Of a DNA stretch of 32,446 nucleotides, positions 1 through 8,715 are shown one piece after another. Source of the DNA: Nocardioides sp. R-C-SC26 (GTDB taxonomy: Bacteria > Actinomycetota > Actinomycetes > Propionibacteriales > Nocardioidaceae); assembly GCF_021246465.1 (NCBI RefSeq), contig NZ_JAHRHK010000008.1, positions 45,126-77,571 of the forward strand. The letters run 5' to 3'. Under the pieces are notes generated by a model. It worked only from the letters and a program-made list of their open reading frames with translations, did not search any database and was not told the origin of the DNA. The translations under genes were made by a program, and so were the position numbers. Numbering within the stretch: the first letter of the stretch is position 1; each line of letters begins with the position of its first letter.

Positions 1-93
1 GGGGGTTTTCATCGCCGGCGGCGAAAAAAACCGGACGTTGGCGTACGAAGCTTCGTCGGCCAAGGTCCGGTTTCGTCGGCCGACCGAGATTTC

Positions 94-1101
94 TCACCGC
101 CGGCCCGGCCACCGACCCGCCAGCCGGGCGCCGACGCCGGCCAGGACGAGGGCCAAGGCCGCGCCACCGGCGAACCACGTCCACGACGCGGAGTCGGATG
201 CGCCCGGATCATCCGACGCGTCCCCGGAGCCCGCGTTGCCGGGACCCGCAAGCCCAGGCGAGCCCGACGGCGTCTCGGAGGGCGTCGGCGCCAGGGCCGC
301 CATCAGGTCCTCGGGCACCCGCACCCGGAGAACCGCCGTGTACTTGCCTTCGGTGCTGACCAGCATCCGGCCACGCGGGTCGACGGCGATGCCCTCGCCC
401 TGAGGCTGGGCCGGGAGCGCGAAGGAGCCGACCTCGCGGAAGTCGGGGTAGGTGTAGAACGCCGCCGAGCCGTAGTTGCGTACGACCACGTGACGGCGAT
501 CGGGCAGCAGCGCGCCGTCGGTCGCGATCGGCAGCACGGCGCCGTCGGTGTCGAGGCGCGTCAGACGGTTGACGCCGTCGGTGAGACGCCGTGGTGAGCG
601 GTAGACCGACCCACCGAAGATGCCCTTGGTGACGACGAGCAGCCGGCCGTCGGGGGCGGCGATCAACGTCTCGGCGTCATGGGGGCCGTCGGGGTAGGCG
701 AGCTCGAACCGCTCCGGCTCGACGACGTGCTCGCCCGGACCGACCGGCACGCGCAGCACCTCGACGGTCTCGCGCACCTCCAGGTTGTCGCCGATGTCGG
801 CGACCCAGACCTGTCCGCGACCGGCCGGTGCGAGCGCCTCCACGTCGCGGGGCTCCGGGCTCCAGGTCGTGACGCCGACGGTCTGGCCGGTCTCCGGGTC
901 GACGGCGAACACCCGGCCGGTGTCGCCGGAGTCGTTGACCGTGATCACCAGGCCGTCGACGACAGCGAGTCCGGAGGACTCCACGATCTCGGGGTCGGCG
1001 AAGGTGAACTCGACGTCGCCTTGCGCGGTCGCCGTCGAGGGCGCGGCGGCGAAGCCGACCACGAACGGGACGACCAGCGCCAGCGCAGCGACGGACCTCA
1101 C
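94..1101 (-). CDS. Secreted, membrane-anchored beta-propeller-like protein
   Basis: A 335-residue protein from a GTG start. Residues 1-27 look like a Sec signal peptide (VAALALVVPFVVGFAAA, then small residues). The body repeats short blocks such as NDSGDTGRVFAVD, VWVADIGDN and DAETLIAAPDGRLLVVTKG, which resemble blades of a six-bladed propeller of the esterase-like phytase / SMP-30 kind. A Ser/Pro/Gly-rich stretch at about 270-305 leads to one membrane helix (WFAGGAALALVLAGVGARLAG) and an Arg-rich tail, so the propeller should sit outside the cell on a C-terminal anchor. No catalytic residues can be assigned, so enzyme or binding role is open. The start lies 7 bp after the methyltransferase stop, which suggests a shared transcript. 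Confidence 0.75.
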   Translation of the reverse strand: MRSVAALALVVPFVVGFAAAPSTATAQGDVEFTFADPEIVESSGLAVVDGLVITVNDSGDTGRVFAVDPETGQTVGVTTWSPEPRDVEALAPAGRGQVWVADIGDNLEVRETVEVLRVPVGPGEHVVEPERFELAYPDGPHDAETLIAAPDGRLLVVTKGIFGGSVYRSPRRLTDGVNRLTRLDTDGAVLPIATDGALLPDRRHVVVRNYGSAAFYTYPDFREVGSFALPAQPQGEGIAVDPRGRMLVSTEGKYTAVLRVRVPEDLMAALAPTPSETPSGSPGLAGPGNAGSGDASDDPGASDSASWTWFAGGAALALVLAGVGARLAGRWPGRR

Positions 1102-1108
1102 CTCGATC

Positions 1109-2338
1109 TCACCGCCCCAGCAGTTCCGCGAGACGGGGGCGCAGGTGCCACGTGCCGACGAGCTCGTCGTACTCGCGATCCACGCCGGCCAAACCTCCCG
1201 CCGACGCGGCCGAGACGGAACCGCGGGTCCCCGTGCGGACGCCGCGGAGCAGCGTGTTGCGCGGTGTGTGCTGGCTGTCGATGAACTCCACGACGTCGAC
1301 CCGGTAGCCGTGGAGTCGCAGCAGCAGCGCGCGGAGGCCGTCGGTGAGGGTGTCGGCGAATCGCTCGCGGAGGATGCCGTGGCGAGTCAGCGCCGCATAG
1401 GGCGACGGCGTGTCGTTGCGGCGCAGCTGAGCGGCGATGTCGTGGTGGCAGCAGGGTGCGGCGAGCACCAGCGCGGCGTCCCACTCCACGGCGCGGGCCA
1501 ACGCCTCGTCGGTAGCGGTGTCGCAGGCGTGCAGGGCCAGCACGATCTCCGGCGCCGGATCGAGCACGGCGTCGGCGATGGTGCCGACCTCGAAGCGGGC
1601 CTGGAGCCCGAGCCGCTCCGCGACGGCGGTGTTGTGCGCGCGGGACTGCTCCTTGACGTCGACGCCGGTGACGGCGACCGGGAGCCCGCGCACCTCGCCG
1701 AGGAACCGCAACGCAGCGAAGGTCAGGTAGGCGTTGCCGCAGCCGAGGTCGACCACCCGCAGCGGGTCCTCCGACGTCGGACGACGCAGGTGGCCACCGG
1801 CGCGCGCGTCGCTCACCGCGGCGTCGAGCTGACGCAGGAACTCCTCGACCTGACGCACCTTCGCCTGCCGGCTGGGCTTGATCCGACCGTGCTCGTCGGC
1901 CAGACCGAGCGCTGCGAAGATCGGGTCGTCGAGCGGCAGCAGGCGCTCCTTGTCCCGGTCGTGGCCGCGGTCGGCCACGACGGGCTGGTCGCGTCGCCGG
2001 GTGTGCGTCACGGCGTCGAGCTTCTTGGTGACCCGCAACTGATGGGTCTCGGTGCTGGTGTCGACGTGCCAGTTGCCGAACGGCTCGGCGAGCAGGGCGT
2101 CGACGGCGACGGCGGCGGGCTCGCCCACCGCATGGTTGGCGGTGTGCGCCTGGGTCGCGTCGTAGCTGGTGACCTGGAGGTGGCGACCCGACTTGAGGTC
2201 GACGTAGCGCGCCTCGATCCGCCGCCAGGCGGGCCGTCGGCCCTTCTGCACGCCGGAGGCGACCGCTCGCACCAGCCCGTCGGGGTCGAGGAGGAGGACG
2301 CGCAACCGCGCCAACGCCTCGGTCAGCGGCTCGCTCAC
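1109..2338 (-). CDS. Class I SAM-dependent methyltransferase (APCCH type)
   Basis: A 409-residue protein from a GTG start with a GGAGA ribosome site 7 nt upstream. The SAM-binding glycine motif is VVDLGCGNAYLT (about 195-206), followed by an acidic strand end in VAVTGVDVKE and by LHACDTATDEAL and APCCHHDI near residue 280. The combination of a late SAM motif, LHACD and APCCHH is typical of the Methyltransf_32 group (relatives of eukaryotic RRNAD1/METTL25). The long N-terminal domain (1-190) is family-specific. The substrate is unknown; a nucleic-acid or protein target is plausible from the family but not shown. It sits between a 27-residue membrane peptide upstream and the anchored propeller gene downstream. 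Confidence 0.8.
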   Translation of the reverse strand: MSEPLTEALARLRVLLLDPDGLVRAVASGVQKGRRPAWRRIEARYVDLKSGRHLQVTSYDATQAHTANHAVGEPAAVAVDALLAEPFGNWHVDTSTETHQLRVTKKLDAVTHTRRRDQPVVADRGHDRDKERLLPLDDPIFAALGLADEHGRIKPSRQAKVRQVEEFLRQLDAAVSDARAGGHLRRPTSEDPLRVVDLGCGNAYLTFAALRFLGEVRGLPVAVTGVDVKEQSRAHNTAVAERLGLQARFEVGTIADAVLDPAPEIVLALHACDTATDEALARAVEWDAALVLAAPCCHHDIAAQLRRNDTPSPYAALTRHGILRERFADTLTDGLRALLLRLHGYRVDVVEFIDSQHTPRNTLLRGVRTGTRGSVSAASAGGLAGVDREYDELVGTWHLRPRLAELLGR

Positions 2339-2369
2339 GCCACGTCTCCGCGCACCTCGGACGCCGACG

Positions 2370-2453
2370 TCACAGCACGGCGGCGACGACGACGATCACC
2401 AGCAGCGCCGCCAGCGCGAACGGGATGATGAGGCGGCGGTGGCGGGGGTTCAC
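2370..2453 (-). CDS. 27-residue single-helix membrane peptide
   Basis: GTG-started frame of 27 codons: a basic N-terminus (VNPRHRRL) followed by one hydrophobic helix (IIPFALAALLVIVVVAAVL) to the stop. GGAG lies about 4 nt before the GTG. The stop is 31 bp before the methyltransferase start on the same strand. Very small proteins of this shape (basic head plus one helix) are common in actinobacterial genomes and usually unnamed. The function is unknown. Support is the ribosome site, the helix and the position; it could still be a chance frame in GC-rich DNA. Confidence 0.5.
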   Translation of the reverse strand: MNPRHRRLIIPFALAALLVIVVVAAVL

Positions 2454-2490
2454 GTCTCCGAGCCTAACGGGCGCCAGCGGCGCCGGTCGG

Positions 2491-2541
2491 GCGGTGAGTC
2501 CGGGACGGTCTGCGAGGCAGATCCCGCACCGGACTCACCGC
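2491..2541 (-). terminator. Long hairpin downstream of ileS
   Basis: Perfect 13-bp inverted arms, GCGGTGAGTCCGG at 2491-2503 and CCGGACTCACCGC at 2529-2541. The 25-nt interior itself folds (GGTCTGC pairing with GCAGATCC, one bulge). It lies about 45 bp after the ileS stop and before the next small gene, so it probably ends ileS transcription. No U-tract follows, as is common in actinobacterial terminators. Confidence 0.6.
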
Positions 2542-2584
2542 TCGCGCACGACCGCGCGCCGAGCCCGCGGGGCGGGTCAGGTCC

Positions 2585-5500
2585 TCAGGCGCGCGCGACG
2601 GCGACCTGCGCCTCGCCGTCGCCGACCTCCAGAGCGAGCGACGAGGCGAGGGTCTCGGTGCAGATCAGGTCGCGGTGGGTCTCGGCTGCGGCGCGCACGG
2701 CGTCGTCGCCGGTGATGGTGAGCGCGATCCGGTCCGAGACCTCCAGACCCGCGTCGCGTCGGGCCTGCTGGACGGCGCGCACGAGATCGCGGGCAGTGCC
2801 CTCGGCCTCGAGCTCGGGGCTGACGGCGGTGTCGAGGACGACGAACCCGCCGCCGGGAAGCACGCCGGTGGCCTGGTCGGCGGTCGCCGAGCCGGCGACG
2901 GTCTCGAGCACGTACTCGCCCTCGACCAGCGCGAGCCCGCCGGACACCACCTCGCCCGACTCACTGACCGACCAGTCGCCGGACTTCGACCCCTTGATCG
3001 CGAGCTGCACGTCCTTGCCCAGGCGGGGACCGGCCGCACGCGCGTTGACCGTCAGGCGCTGCTCGACGCCGTACGCCGCCGCCTCCTCGCTCGCCAGGTC
3101 GACCAGGCGCACCTGCTTGACGTTGACCTCGTCGGACACGATCGACTCGAAGCCGCTCAACGCGGCCGGATCCGCCACGACCACGACGAGCGAGGCGAGC
3201 GGCAGCCGGTTGCGCAGGTTGCCGGCCTTGCGCAGTGCCGAGGTGGCCGAGCAGACCTCGCGCACCTGGTCCATCGCGGCGACCAGGGCGTCGTCGGCAG
3301 GCAGTTCCGCGGGCGTGGGCCAGTCGGCCAGGTGCACCGAGCGGCCGCCGGTCAGGCCTCGCCAGATCTCCTCGGTGGTCAACGGCAGCAGCGGAGCGGT
3401 CGCCCGGCACAAGGTCTCGAGCACGGTGCTCAACGTGCCGAAGGCGTCGGTGCTCTCACTCCAGAACCGCTCCCGGCTGCGCCGGATGTACCAGTTGCTC
3501 AGCACGTCGATGAACGAGCGCGTCGCGTCGCACGCCTCCGCGACGGCGTAGACGTCCAGCGCCGCGGTCATCTCCTCGACGTACTGGCGCGTCTTGGCCA
3601 GCAGGTAGCGGTCGAGCGGGTCGGTGGAGGTGGTCGACGCGACGACGTCGAGCCCGGCTCCGCCGGCAGCCGCGTTGGCGTAGAGCTGGAAGAAGTACCA
3701 GCTGTTCCACAGCGGGATCATCACCTGACGCACCGAGTCGCGGATGCCCTGCTCGGTGACGATCAGGTTGCCGCCGCGCAGGATCGGGCTGCTCATCAGG
3801 AACCAGCGCATCGCGTCCGCGCCGTCGCGGTCGAAGACCTCCCGGACGTCGGGATAGTTGCGCAGGGACTTGCTCATCTTGTTGCCGTCGCTGCCCAGCA
3901 CGATGCCGTGGCTGACACAGTTGCTGAACGCCGGCTTGTCGAAGATCGCGGTGGCCAGGATGTGCAGGGTGTAGAACCAGCCGCGGGTCTGCCCGATGTA
4001 CTCGACGATGAAGTCGGCCGGGAAGTGGCCGCCCTGGCCGGCCTGCCCGTCGAACCACTCGGCGTTCTCGAACGGGTAGTGCACCTGGGCGTAGCTCATC
4101 GAGCCGGAGTCGAACCAGACGTCGAGGACGTCGGTGACCCGGCGCATCGTCGAGCCGCCCTCCTCGGGCGACCTCGGGTCGTCCGGGTTGGGCCGGGTCA
4201 GCTCGTCGACCCACGGACGGTGCAGGTCGCGCTCGCCGTCGGCGTTGCGCGGCAGCGTGCCGAAGTCACGCTCGATCTCCTCGAAGGAGCCGTAGACGTC
4301 GATCCGCGGGTAGGTCGGGTCGTCGCTCTTCCACACCGGCACGGGGCTGCCCCAGAAGCGGTTGCGGGTGATCGACCAGTCGCGGGCGTTCTCCAGCCAG
4401 CGGCCGAACTGGCCGTCCTTGATGTGCTCGGGCACCCAGGTGATCTGCTGATTGAGCTCGAGCATGCGCTGCTTGATCGCGGTCACCTCGACGAACCACG
4501 ACGAGACGCCCTTGTAGATGAGCGGCTCGCGGCAGCGCCAGCAGTGCGGGTAGGAGTGGTCGTAGGTCTCACGGCGCACCAGCACGGTGCCCGGAGAGAC
4601 CGAGCCGCCCCCGGACTTGAGGTCGTCGATCACGTGCGGGTTGGCGTCGAAGACCTGCATGCCCTCGTAGTCGGTGACCGGGAAGGTGAAGCGGCCGTCC
4701 TTGCCCACCGGCATGACCGCCTCGATGCCCTCGCGGTCGGTCACCTCCTTGTCGACCTCGCCGAACGCGCCGGCACTGTGCACCAGCCCGGTGCCGTCGG
4801 TGGTGGTGACCGCGTCATCGGCGGCGACCACGCGGAAGGCGTTCTCGTGGCCGGCGAAGTAGGTGAACGGCGGCGCGTAGGTGAGTCCGAGCAGGTCCGC
4901 GCCTGTACCGCGCCACACGACGTCGGGCTCGTCCTGCCCGTCTCCGGGGGCGAGCTCGCGCGCGTAGGCGCCGAGTCGTGCCTCCGCCAGGATGAGGCGG
5001 ACGCCGTCACGCTCGACCGCGACGTAGTCGATCTCGCTGCCGACCATGACCGCGAGGTTGCTCGGCAGCGTCCAGGGCGTCGTCGTCCAGATGAGCAGCT
5101 TCGCGCCGAACAGCTCGCTGTCGGCGGTGGTGATGTCGAAGCCGACCGTGACGGCAGGGTCCTGCCGGTTCTGGTAGACGTCGTCGTCCATGCGCAGCTC
5201 GTGGTTGGACAGCGGCGTCTCGTCGTTCCAGCAGTAGGGCAGCACCCGGAAGCCCTCGTAGACCAAACCCTTGTCGAAGAGCTGCTTGAACGCCCAGATC
5301 ACCGACTCCATGTAGTCGGGGTTCATGGTGCGGTAGTCGTTGTCGAAGTCGACCCAGCGCGCCTGGCGGGTGACGTAGTCGCGCCACTCGCCGGTGTACG
5401 TCATCACCGACTCCCGGCAGGCGTCGTTGAACCTGTCGATGCCCATCTCGACGATCTCGTCGGTGGTCTTGATGCCGTTGAGTCGCATCGCCTCGAGCTC

Positions 5501-5818
5501 GGCGGGCAGACCGTGGGTGTCCCACCCGAAACGGCGCTCGACGCGACGTCCGCGCATGGTCTGGTAGCGCGGGATGAGGTCCTTGACGTAACCGGTCAGC
5601 AGGTGGCCGTAGTGCGGCAGGCCGTTGGCGAAGGGCGGGCCGTCGTAGAAGACGAACTCGTTGGCGCCGTTCTCCCCCGCGTCGCGCGCGTCGATGCTCG
5701 CCTGGAACGTGCCGTCGGCCTCCCAGTAGGCCAGGACCCGCTCCTCGATGTCGGGGAAGCGCGGGCTGGACGGGACGGATGCGCCGTCGGGCTGGGTGCC
5801 GGCCTGGGGATAGCTCAT
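2585..5818 (-). CDS. ileS: Isoleucyl-tRNA synthetase, type 2 (eukaryote-like)
   Basis: Charges tRNA-Ile with isoleucine in the cytoplasm. The chosen ATG (MSYPQAGTQ...) gives 1077 residues; AAGG lies 6 nt upstream. Class I signatures are visible: the HIGH box as HYGH at 69-72 within [16 protein letters not shown], and KMSKS at about 647-651 in [14 protein letters not shown]. The CP1 editing domain lies between them, and the anticodon-binding domain includes [10 protein letters not shown]. Length and the [10 protein letters not shown] context match the long type 2 enzymes of actinobacteria and eukaryotes, not the ~930-residue type 1 form. Some type 2 enzymes are tolerant of mupirocin; whether this one is cannot be read from sequence alone. 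An in-frame start 32 codons upstream is rejected because it would run through the T-box leader. Confidence 0.97.
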   Translation of the reverse strand: MSYPQAGTQPDGASVPSSPRFPDIEERVLAYWEADGTFQASIDARDAGENGANEFVFYDGPPFANGLPHYGHLLTGYVKDLIPRYQTMRGRRVERRFGWDTHGLPAELEAMRLNGIKTTDEIVEMGIDRFNDACRESVMTYTGEWRDYVTRQARWVDFDNDYRTMNPDYMESVIWAFKQLFDKGLVYEGFRVLPYCWNDETPLSNHELRMDDDVYQNRQDPAVTVGFDITTADSELFGAKLLIWTTTPWTLPSNLAVMVGSEIDYVAVERDGVRLILAEARLGAYARELAPGDGQDEPDVVWRGTGADLLGLTYAPPFTYFAGHENAFRVVAADDAVTTTDGTGLVHSAGAFGEVDKEVTDREGIEAVMPVGKDGRFTFPVTDYEGMQVFDANPHVIDDLKSGGGSVSPGTVLVRRETYDHSYPHCWRCREPLIYKGVSSWFVEVTAIKQRMLELNQQITWVPEHIKDGQFGRWLENARDWSITRNRFWGSPVPVWKSDDPTYPRIDVYGSFEEIERDFGTLPRNADGERDLHRPWVDELTRPNPDDPRSPEEGGSTMRRVTDVLDVWFDSGSMSYAQVHYPFENAEWFDGQAGQGGHFPADFIVEYIGQTRGWFYTLHILATAIFDKPAFSNCVSHGIVLGSDGNKMSKSLRNYPDVREVFDRDGADAMRWFLMSSPILRGGNLIVTEQGIRDSVRQVMIPLWNSWYFFQLYANAAAGGAGLDVVASTTSTDPLDRYLLAKTRQYVEEMTAALDVYAVAEACDATRSFIDVLSNWYIRRSRERFWSESTDAFGTLSTVLETLCRATAPLLPLTTEEIWRGLTGGRSVHLADWPTPAELPADDALVAAMDQVREVCSATSALRKAGNLRNRLPLASLVVVVADPAALSGFESIVSDEVNVKQVRLVDLASEEAAAYGVEQRLTVNARAAGPRLGKDVQLAIKGSKSGDWSVSESGEVVSGGLALVEGEYVLETVAGSATADQATGVLPGGGFVVLDTAVSPELEAEGTARDLVRAVQQARRDAGLEVSDRIALTITGDDAVRAAAETHRDLICTETLASSLALEVGDGEAQVAVARA

Positions 5819-5840
5819 GGTCTGCCTTCGTCTCGAACTC

Positions 5841-6014
5841 ATCGGTTCGAGGACGACGGGCGCCGCGGTACCACCTCGATTGCGATCCGGCCCGTGGGTG
5901 CGGAGGACCACCACTCGTTCACGGCTGTGACGGGCCTACCCGTCCGGTTCTACTAGGTCTCGGTGGTCGAGCTTGCCGAGACCGTTCTTCCGGAGGCTCG
6001 CCGCTGATGACGGC
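5841..6014 (-). promoter_or_regulatory. ileS T-box riboswitch leader (actinobacterial, translational type)
   Basis: Reading the minus strand, a canonical T-box core (GAGGTGGTACCGCGG) lies at about 5862-5877. Its UGGU is complementary to the ACCA 3' end expected for tRNA-Ile. Upstream, a tiny hairpin with GCCG/CGGC arms (6011-6014 and 6000-6003) shows AUC, an isoleucine codon, followed by A in its loop (6006-6008). This matches the ultrashort Stem I described for actinobacterial ileS T-boxes, where the specifier is in the terminal loop. Downstream, CTCGAAC/GTTCGAG arms with a 6-nt loop precede the ribosome site. Uncharged tRNA-Ile should raise ileS translation. A weak -10-like TACGCT at 6033-6038 would put the transcript start just before Stem I. 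Confidence 0.85.
5956..5983. repeat. Dispersed inverted repeat inside the ileS leader
   Basis: Arms GGTCTCGG and CCGAGACC (8 bp, perfect) enclose 12 nt containing TGGTCGAGCTTG. The core GGTGGTCGAGC...CGAGACC also occurs near 30051-30071 and, in looser form, near 12843. It lies between the specifier hairpin and the T-box core, where a linker or Stem III-like hairpin is expected, so it may have been recruited as that stem. Confidence 0.6.
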
Positions 6015-6119
6015 TCGAACGCCTGTGAGGTCAGCGTAGGACGCCGCGCGACACCGACACCAATCGGATAGGGCGACGTCACGGTCCGCGTGGCTCGCGC
6101 GACCCGCCGCGTACCGGGC

Positions 6120-6653
6120 CTACAACGCGCCGGTGAGGATGACCGTCAGGCGATCGAGCTTCATCGCCCCGTCTGCGGGCTCGACGCGATCGATGCCGAG
6201 GTCGCGGGCGAGAACCCTCGCCGCGCGCTTGAGGCGGGCGGGGTAGTAGACGGTGTTCGAGGGGATCGTGCCGAGCCAGTTGTCCACGCCCACGACCTGC
6301 CAGCCGATGTTGGTCGCGGTCTCGCCGACGTCGCCGGCCAGGCCCGAGATGCTGGTGTTGTTGTAGACCTCGACGAAGACCTCGCCCCGGTCGAGCTTCT
6401 TGCGCGGCTTGGGCTCGGGCGTGGGCTCCGGCTCCGGTGACGGGTCGCCCTCGGTCTCTCCGGAGTCGGTGGGGTCACTGCTGGTCTGGGAGGTCGACTC
6501 CGAGCGCGGCGGGCTGGAGACCTCCTTCTCCCCCGAGTCGTCCCCCCGGGTGACCACGAAGGCGATCGCGGCCATCAGCACCGCGACGATGCTCAGGGCG
6601 ACCACCGGCGAGGGCAGGACCAGCCCGCCCGGCTGAGATCGTCGTCCGGCCAT
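6120..6653 (-). CDS. Membrane-anchored LytR_C domain protein
   Basis: A 177-residue protein. After a short basic cytoplasmic head, residues about 15-35 form one membrane helix (VVALSIVAVLMAAIAFVV). A Ser/Thr/Pro/Glu-rich extracytoplasmic linker follows (about 40-85), then a C-terminal LytR_C domain from about residue 90 (VEVYNNTSISGLAGDVGETATNIGWQ, then YYPARLKRAARVLARDLG). This domain occurs at the end of LytR-CpsA-Psr wall-polymer ligases and also alone, as here. The ligase domain is absent, so a wall-linked accessory or binding role is inferred. It starts 6 bp after the DUF3263 stop, forming a two-gene operon often seen in actinobacteria. Confidence 0.85.
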   Translation of the reverse strand: MAGRRSQPGGLVLPSPVVALSIVAVLMAAIAFVVTRGDDSGEKEVSSPPRSESTSQTSSDPTDSGETEGDPSPEPEPTPEPKPRKKLDRGEVFVEVYNNTSISGLAGDVGETATNIGWQVVGVDNWLGTIPSNTVYYPARLKRAARVLARDLGIDRVEPADGAMKLDRLTVILTGAL

Positions 6654-6659
6654 CGTCGA

Positions 6660-6956
6660 TCAGAGCTCGAAGCCGAGGCGGCGAGCCGAGCGCTGGCGCT
6701 GGCGCTCCGAGCGCAGGCGACGCAGACGGCGTACGAGGAGCGGATCGGCCTCGAGGGCCTCCGGACGGTCGAGCAGGGCGTTGAGCACCTGGTAGTACCG
6801 CGTCGAGCTCATGTCGAACTTCTCGCGGACCGCCGCCTCCTTGGCGCCGGCGTACTTCCACCACTGGCGCTCGAACTCCAGGATGTCGCGGTCGCGATCA
6901 CTGAGCGCACCGGCGGCCGCGGCGTCGTCGTGATCGTCGTGGCGTCGAGCCTCCAT
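6660..6956 (-). CDS. DUF3263 domain protein
   Basis: A 98-residue protein from ATG at 6956, chosen because GAGGAGA lies about 9 nt upstream; a longer in-frame start lacks such a site. An acidic His/Asp-rich head (about 1-17) precedes the DUF3263 core: LSDRDRDILEFERQWWKYAGAKEAAVREKF, then TRYYQVLNALLDRPEAL. The core resembles a helix-turn-helix fold (the AKEAAVREKFDMSSTRYYQVLN segment), so a DNA-binding role is possible but unproven. The Arg-rich tail (RRLRRLRSERQRQRSARR) would suit nucleic-acid contact. It is cotranscribed with the LytR_C gene. Confidence 0.85.
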   Translation of the reverse strand: MEARRHDDHDDAAAAGALSDRDRDILEFERQWWKYAGAKEAAVREKFDMSSTRYYQVLNALLDRPEALEADPLLVRRLRRLRSERQRQRSARRLGFEL

Positions 6957-7030
6957 GACGTCGTCTCCTCGCAGGCGTCGAGTCGCTACCGCGCCCGCAG
7001 AGGGCCCGATACCGGGGTGGTCGGACCTCC

Positions 7031-7059
7031 ACTGTAGACGCGTAATCACAGCAATGTCA
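7031..7059 (-). promoter_or_regulatory. Candidate promoter for the DUF3263/LytR_C operon
   Basis: On the minus strand TGACAT (7059-7054) and TACAGT (7036-7031) are separated by 17 nt, a good sigma-A-like pair. The predicted transcript start near 7024 leaves a leader of about 68 nt before the ATG at 6956. Confidence 0.4.
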
Positions 7060-7186
7060 TTCGCCTCTCCGATCGCGGTGCTGTAGGGGCGGATGTGACA
7101 GCAGAGGCGAGTCCCGTGCGAGATGCACGCCGGAGTCGCGGTGTCCTCGCACCCTCGGGTGGCCGGAGCCGCACTAGGGTGGCACC

Positions 7187-8617
7187 GTGCCGTCCGACCT
7201 CGTGATCGTCGCCAACCGCCTGCCGGTCGACCGGGTCACACTCCCGGACGGAACGCCCGGGTGGCGTCGCTCCCCCGGCGGCCTGGTCACGGCGATCGAG
7301 CCGGTGATGCGTGCCAGCAACGGCAGCTGGATCGGGTGGCCCGGAGGTAGTGACGCCGAGCTCGAGCCGTTCGAGGACGACGGCATGCATCTGGTGCCGG
7401 TCGGGCTCGCGGCCTGCGAGATCGAGGAGTTCTACGAGGGCTTCTCCAACGCCACGCTCTGGCCGCTGTACCACGACCTGGTCGCCAAGCCGGAGTTCCA
7501 CCGGGAGTGGTGGGACTCCTACGTCACGGTCAACCGTCGCTTCGCCGAGCGCGCTGCCGCGGAGTCGGCCGAGGGCGCGACCGTCTGGGTGCACGACTAT
7601 CAGTTGCAGCTGGTACCCCAGATGCTGCGCGAGCTGCGTCCCGACCTGCGGATCGGTTTCTACCTGCACATCCCGTTCCCGCCGCCCGAGCTCTTCCAGC
7701 AGCTGCCGTGGCGTCGCCAGATCCTCGAGGGCCTCCTAGGTGCCGACCTCGTCGGCTTCCAACTGCCCGGGGCGGCCGCGAACTTCGTGCGCCTGGTGCG
7801 CCAGCGGGTGGGCCACAAGACCCACCGCGACCTGGTCTACCTGCCTGACGGGCGCACGGTGCGGGCCGAGGCGTTCCCCATCTCGATCGACGCCGCGGGC
7901 TTCCAGGAGCTCGCGCAGACCGAGGCCGTCACCCAACGTGCGAGCGCGATCCGCGAGGCTCTGGGGAACCCGCGTCGCATCTTCTTGGGCATCGACCGGC
8001 TCGACTACACCAAAGGCATCTACGCCCGCCTGCGCGCGTTCGGCGAGTTGATCCGCGACGGCCATTTCGACGTCGAGGACGCCGTGTTCGTCCAGGTCGC
8101 CGTGCCCTCGCGTGAGCAGGTCGAGCAGTACCGCATCCTGCGCGACGACATCGATCGGTTGGTCGGTCGGATCAACGGCGACTTCGGGCGCATCGGCCGG
8201 CCGGCGATCAGCTACCTGCACTCCTCCTATCCGCGCGAGGAGATGGCCGCGCTCTACCGCGCCGCGGACATCATGGTCGTCACCCCGTACCGCGACGGGA
8301 TGAACCTGGTCGCCAAGGAGTACGTCGCCTGCCGCTACGACGACGGCGGGGCGCTGGTGCTCTCGGAGTTCGCCGGAGCGGCCGAGGAGCTGCGGCAGGC
8401 CTGGCTGGTCAACCCCTACGACATCAACGGGATGAAGGCCGCGCTCCTGGAGGCCCATCAGGCCGATGAGAAGGAGCTGACTCGTCGGATGAAGGCGATG
8501 CGGCGCACCATCAGCCAGCACGACGTCCAGGCCTGGGCCGACTCCTTCATGTCGGTGCTGTCGGAGACCCGGGGCGCCACGCACGACAAGGCCGTGCGAC
8601 CCGCGCGACGCGCCTGA
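7187..8617 (+). CDS. otsA: Trehalose-6-phosphate synthase (GT20)
   Basis: Transfers glucose from a nucleotide sugar to glucose-6-phosphate to make trehalose-6-phosphate, the first step of the OtsAB route in the cytoplasm. The 476-residue length is normal. Family landmarks in order: IVANRLPV (N-terminal loop), VWVHDYQLQLVPQMLRELRP, IGFYLHIPFPPPELFQQLPWR, GADLVGFQ, GIDRLDYTKGI and DGMNLVAKEYVA (nucleotide-sugar binding). GTG at 7187 is the only start that keeps the conserved N-terminal strand, with AGGGTGG just upstream. No otsB phosphatase gene is adjacent; it must be elsewhere or be replaced by another phosphatase. Confidence 0.95.
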   Translation: MPSDLVIVANRLPVDRVTLPDGTPGWRRSPGGLVTAIEPVMRASNGSWIGWPGGSDAELEPFEDDGMHLVPVGLAACEIEEFYEGFSNATLWPLYHDLVAKPEFHREWWDSYVTVNRRFAERAAAESAEGATVWVHDYQLQLVPQMLRELRPDLRIGFYLHIPFPPPELFQQLPWRRQILEGLLGADLVGFQLPGAAANFVRLVRQRVGHKTHRDLVYLPDGRTVRAEAFPISIDAAGFQELAQTEAVTQRASAIREALGNPRRIFLGIDRLDYTKGIYARLRAFGELIRDGHFDVEDAVFVQVAVPSREQVEQYRILRDDIDRLVGRINGDFGRIGRPAISYLHSSYPREEMAALYRAADIMVVTPYRDGMNLVAKEYVACRYDDGGALVLSEFAGAAEELRQAWLVNPYDINGMKAALLEAHQADEKELTRRMKAMRRTISQHDVQAWADSFMSVLSETRGATHDKAVRPARRA

Positions 8618-8715
8618 GCGCGCAGACAGGGGGCCGCCGACGGTCCGGCGCGGACGGCGTCGACCAGCAGCAGAACACCCCTCCACGACGGCGCGAGCGG
8701 AGGTAGGTTCAGGCC

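Noticed and set aside
1..12. Possible start of a minus-strand gene leaving the window (ATG at 12)
   Set aside because: Only four codons are visible, the end is a G run and there is no ribosome site, so it cannot be supported.
5819..5914. A longer IleRS N-terminus starting at 5914
   Set aside because: These 32 codons coincide with the T-box core and the following hairpin. The ATG at 5818 has a ribosome site and a family-like start.
2675..5956. Plus-strand open frame of 1093 codons opposite ileS
   Set aside because: It is the antisense shadow of a clear IleRS gene. Its translation is Arg/Gly/Val-rich low-complexity with no domain or ribosome site. Long antisense frames are usual in GC-rich DNA.
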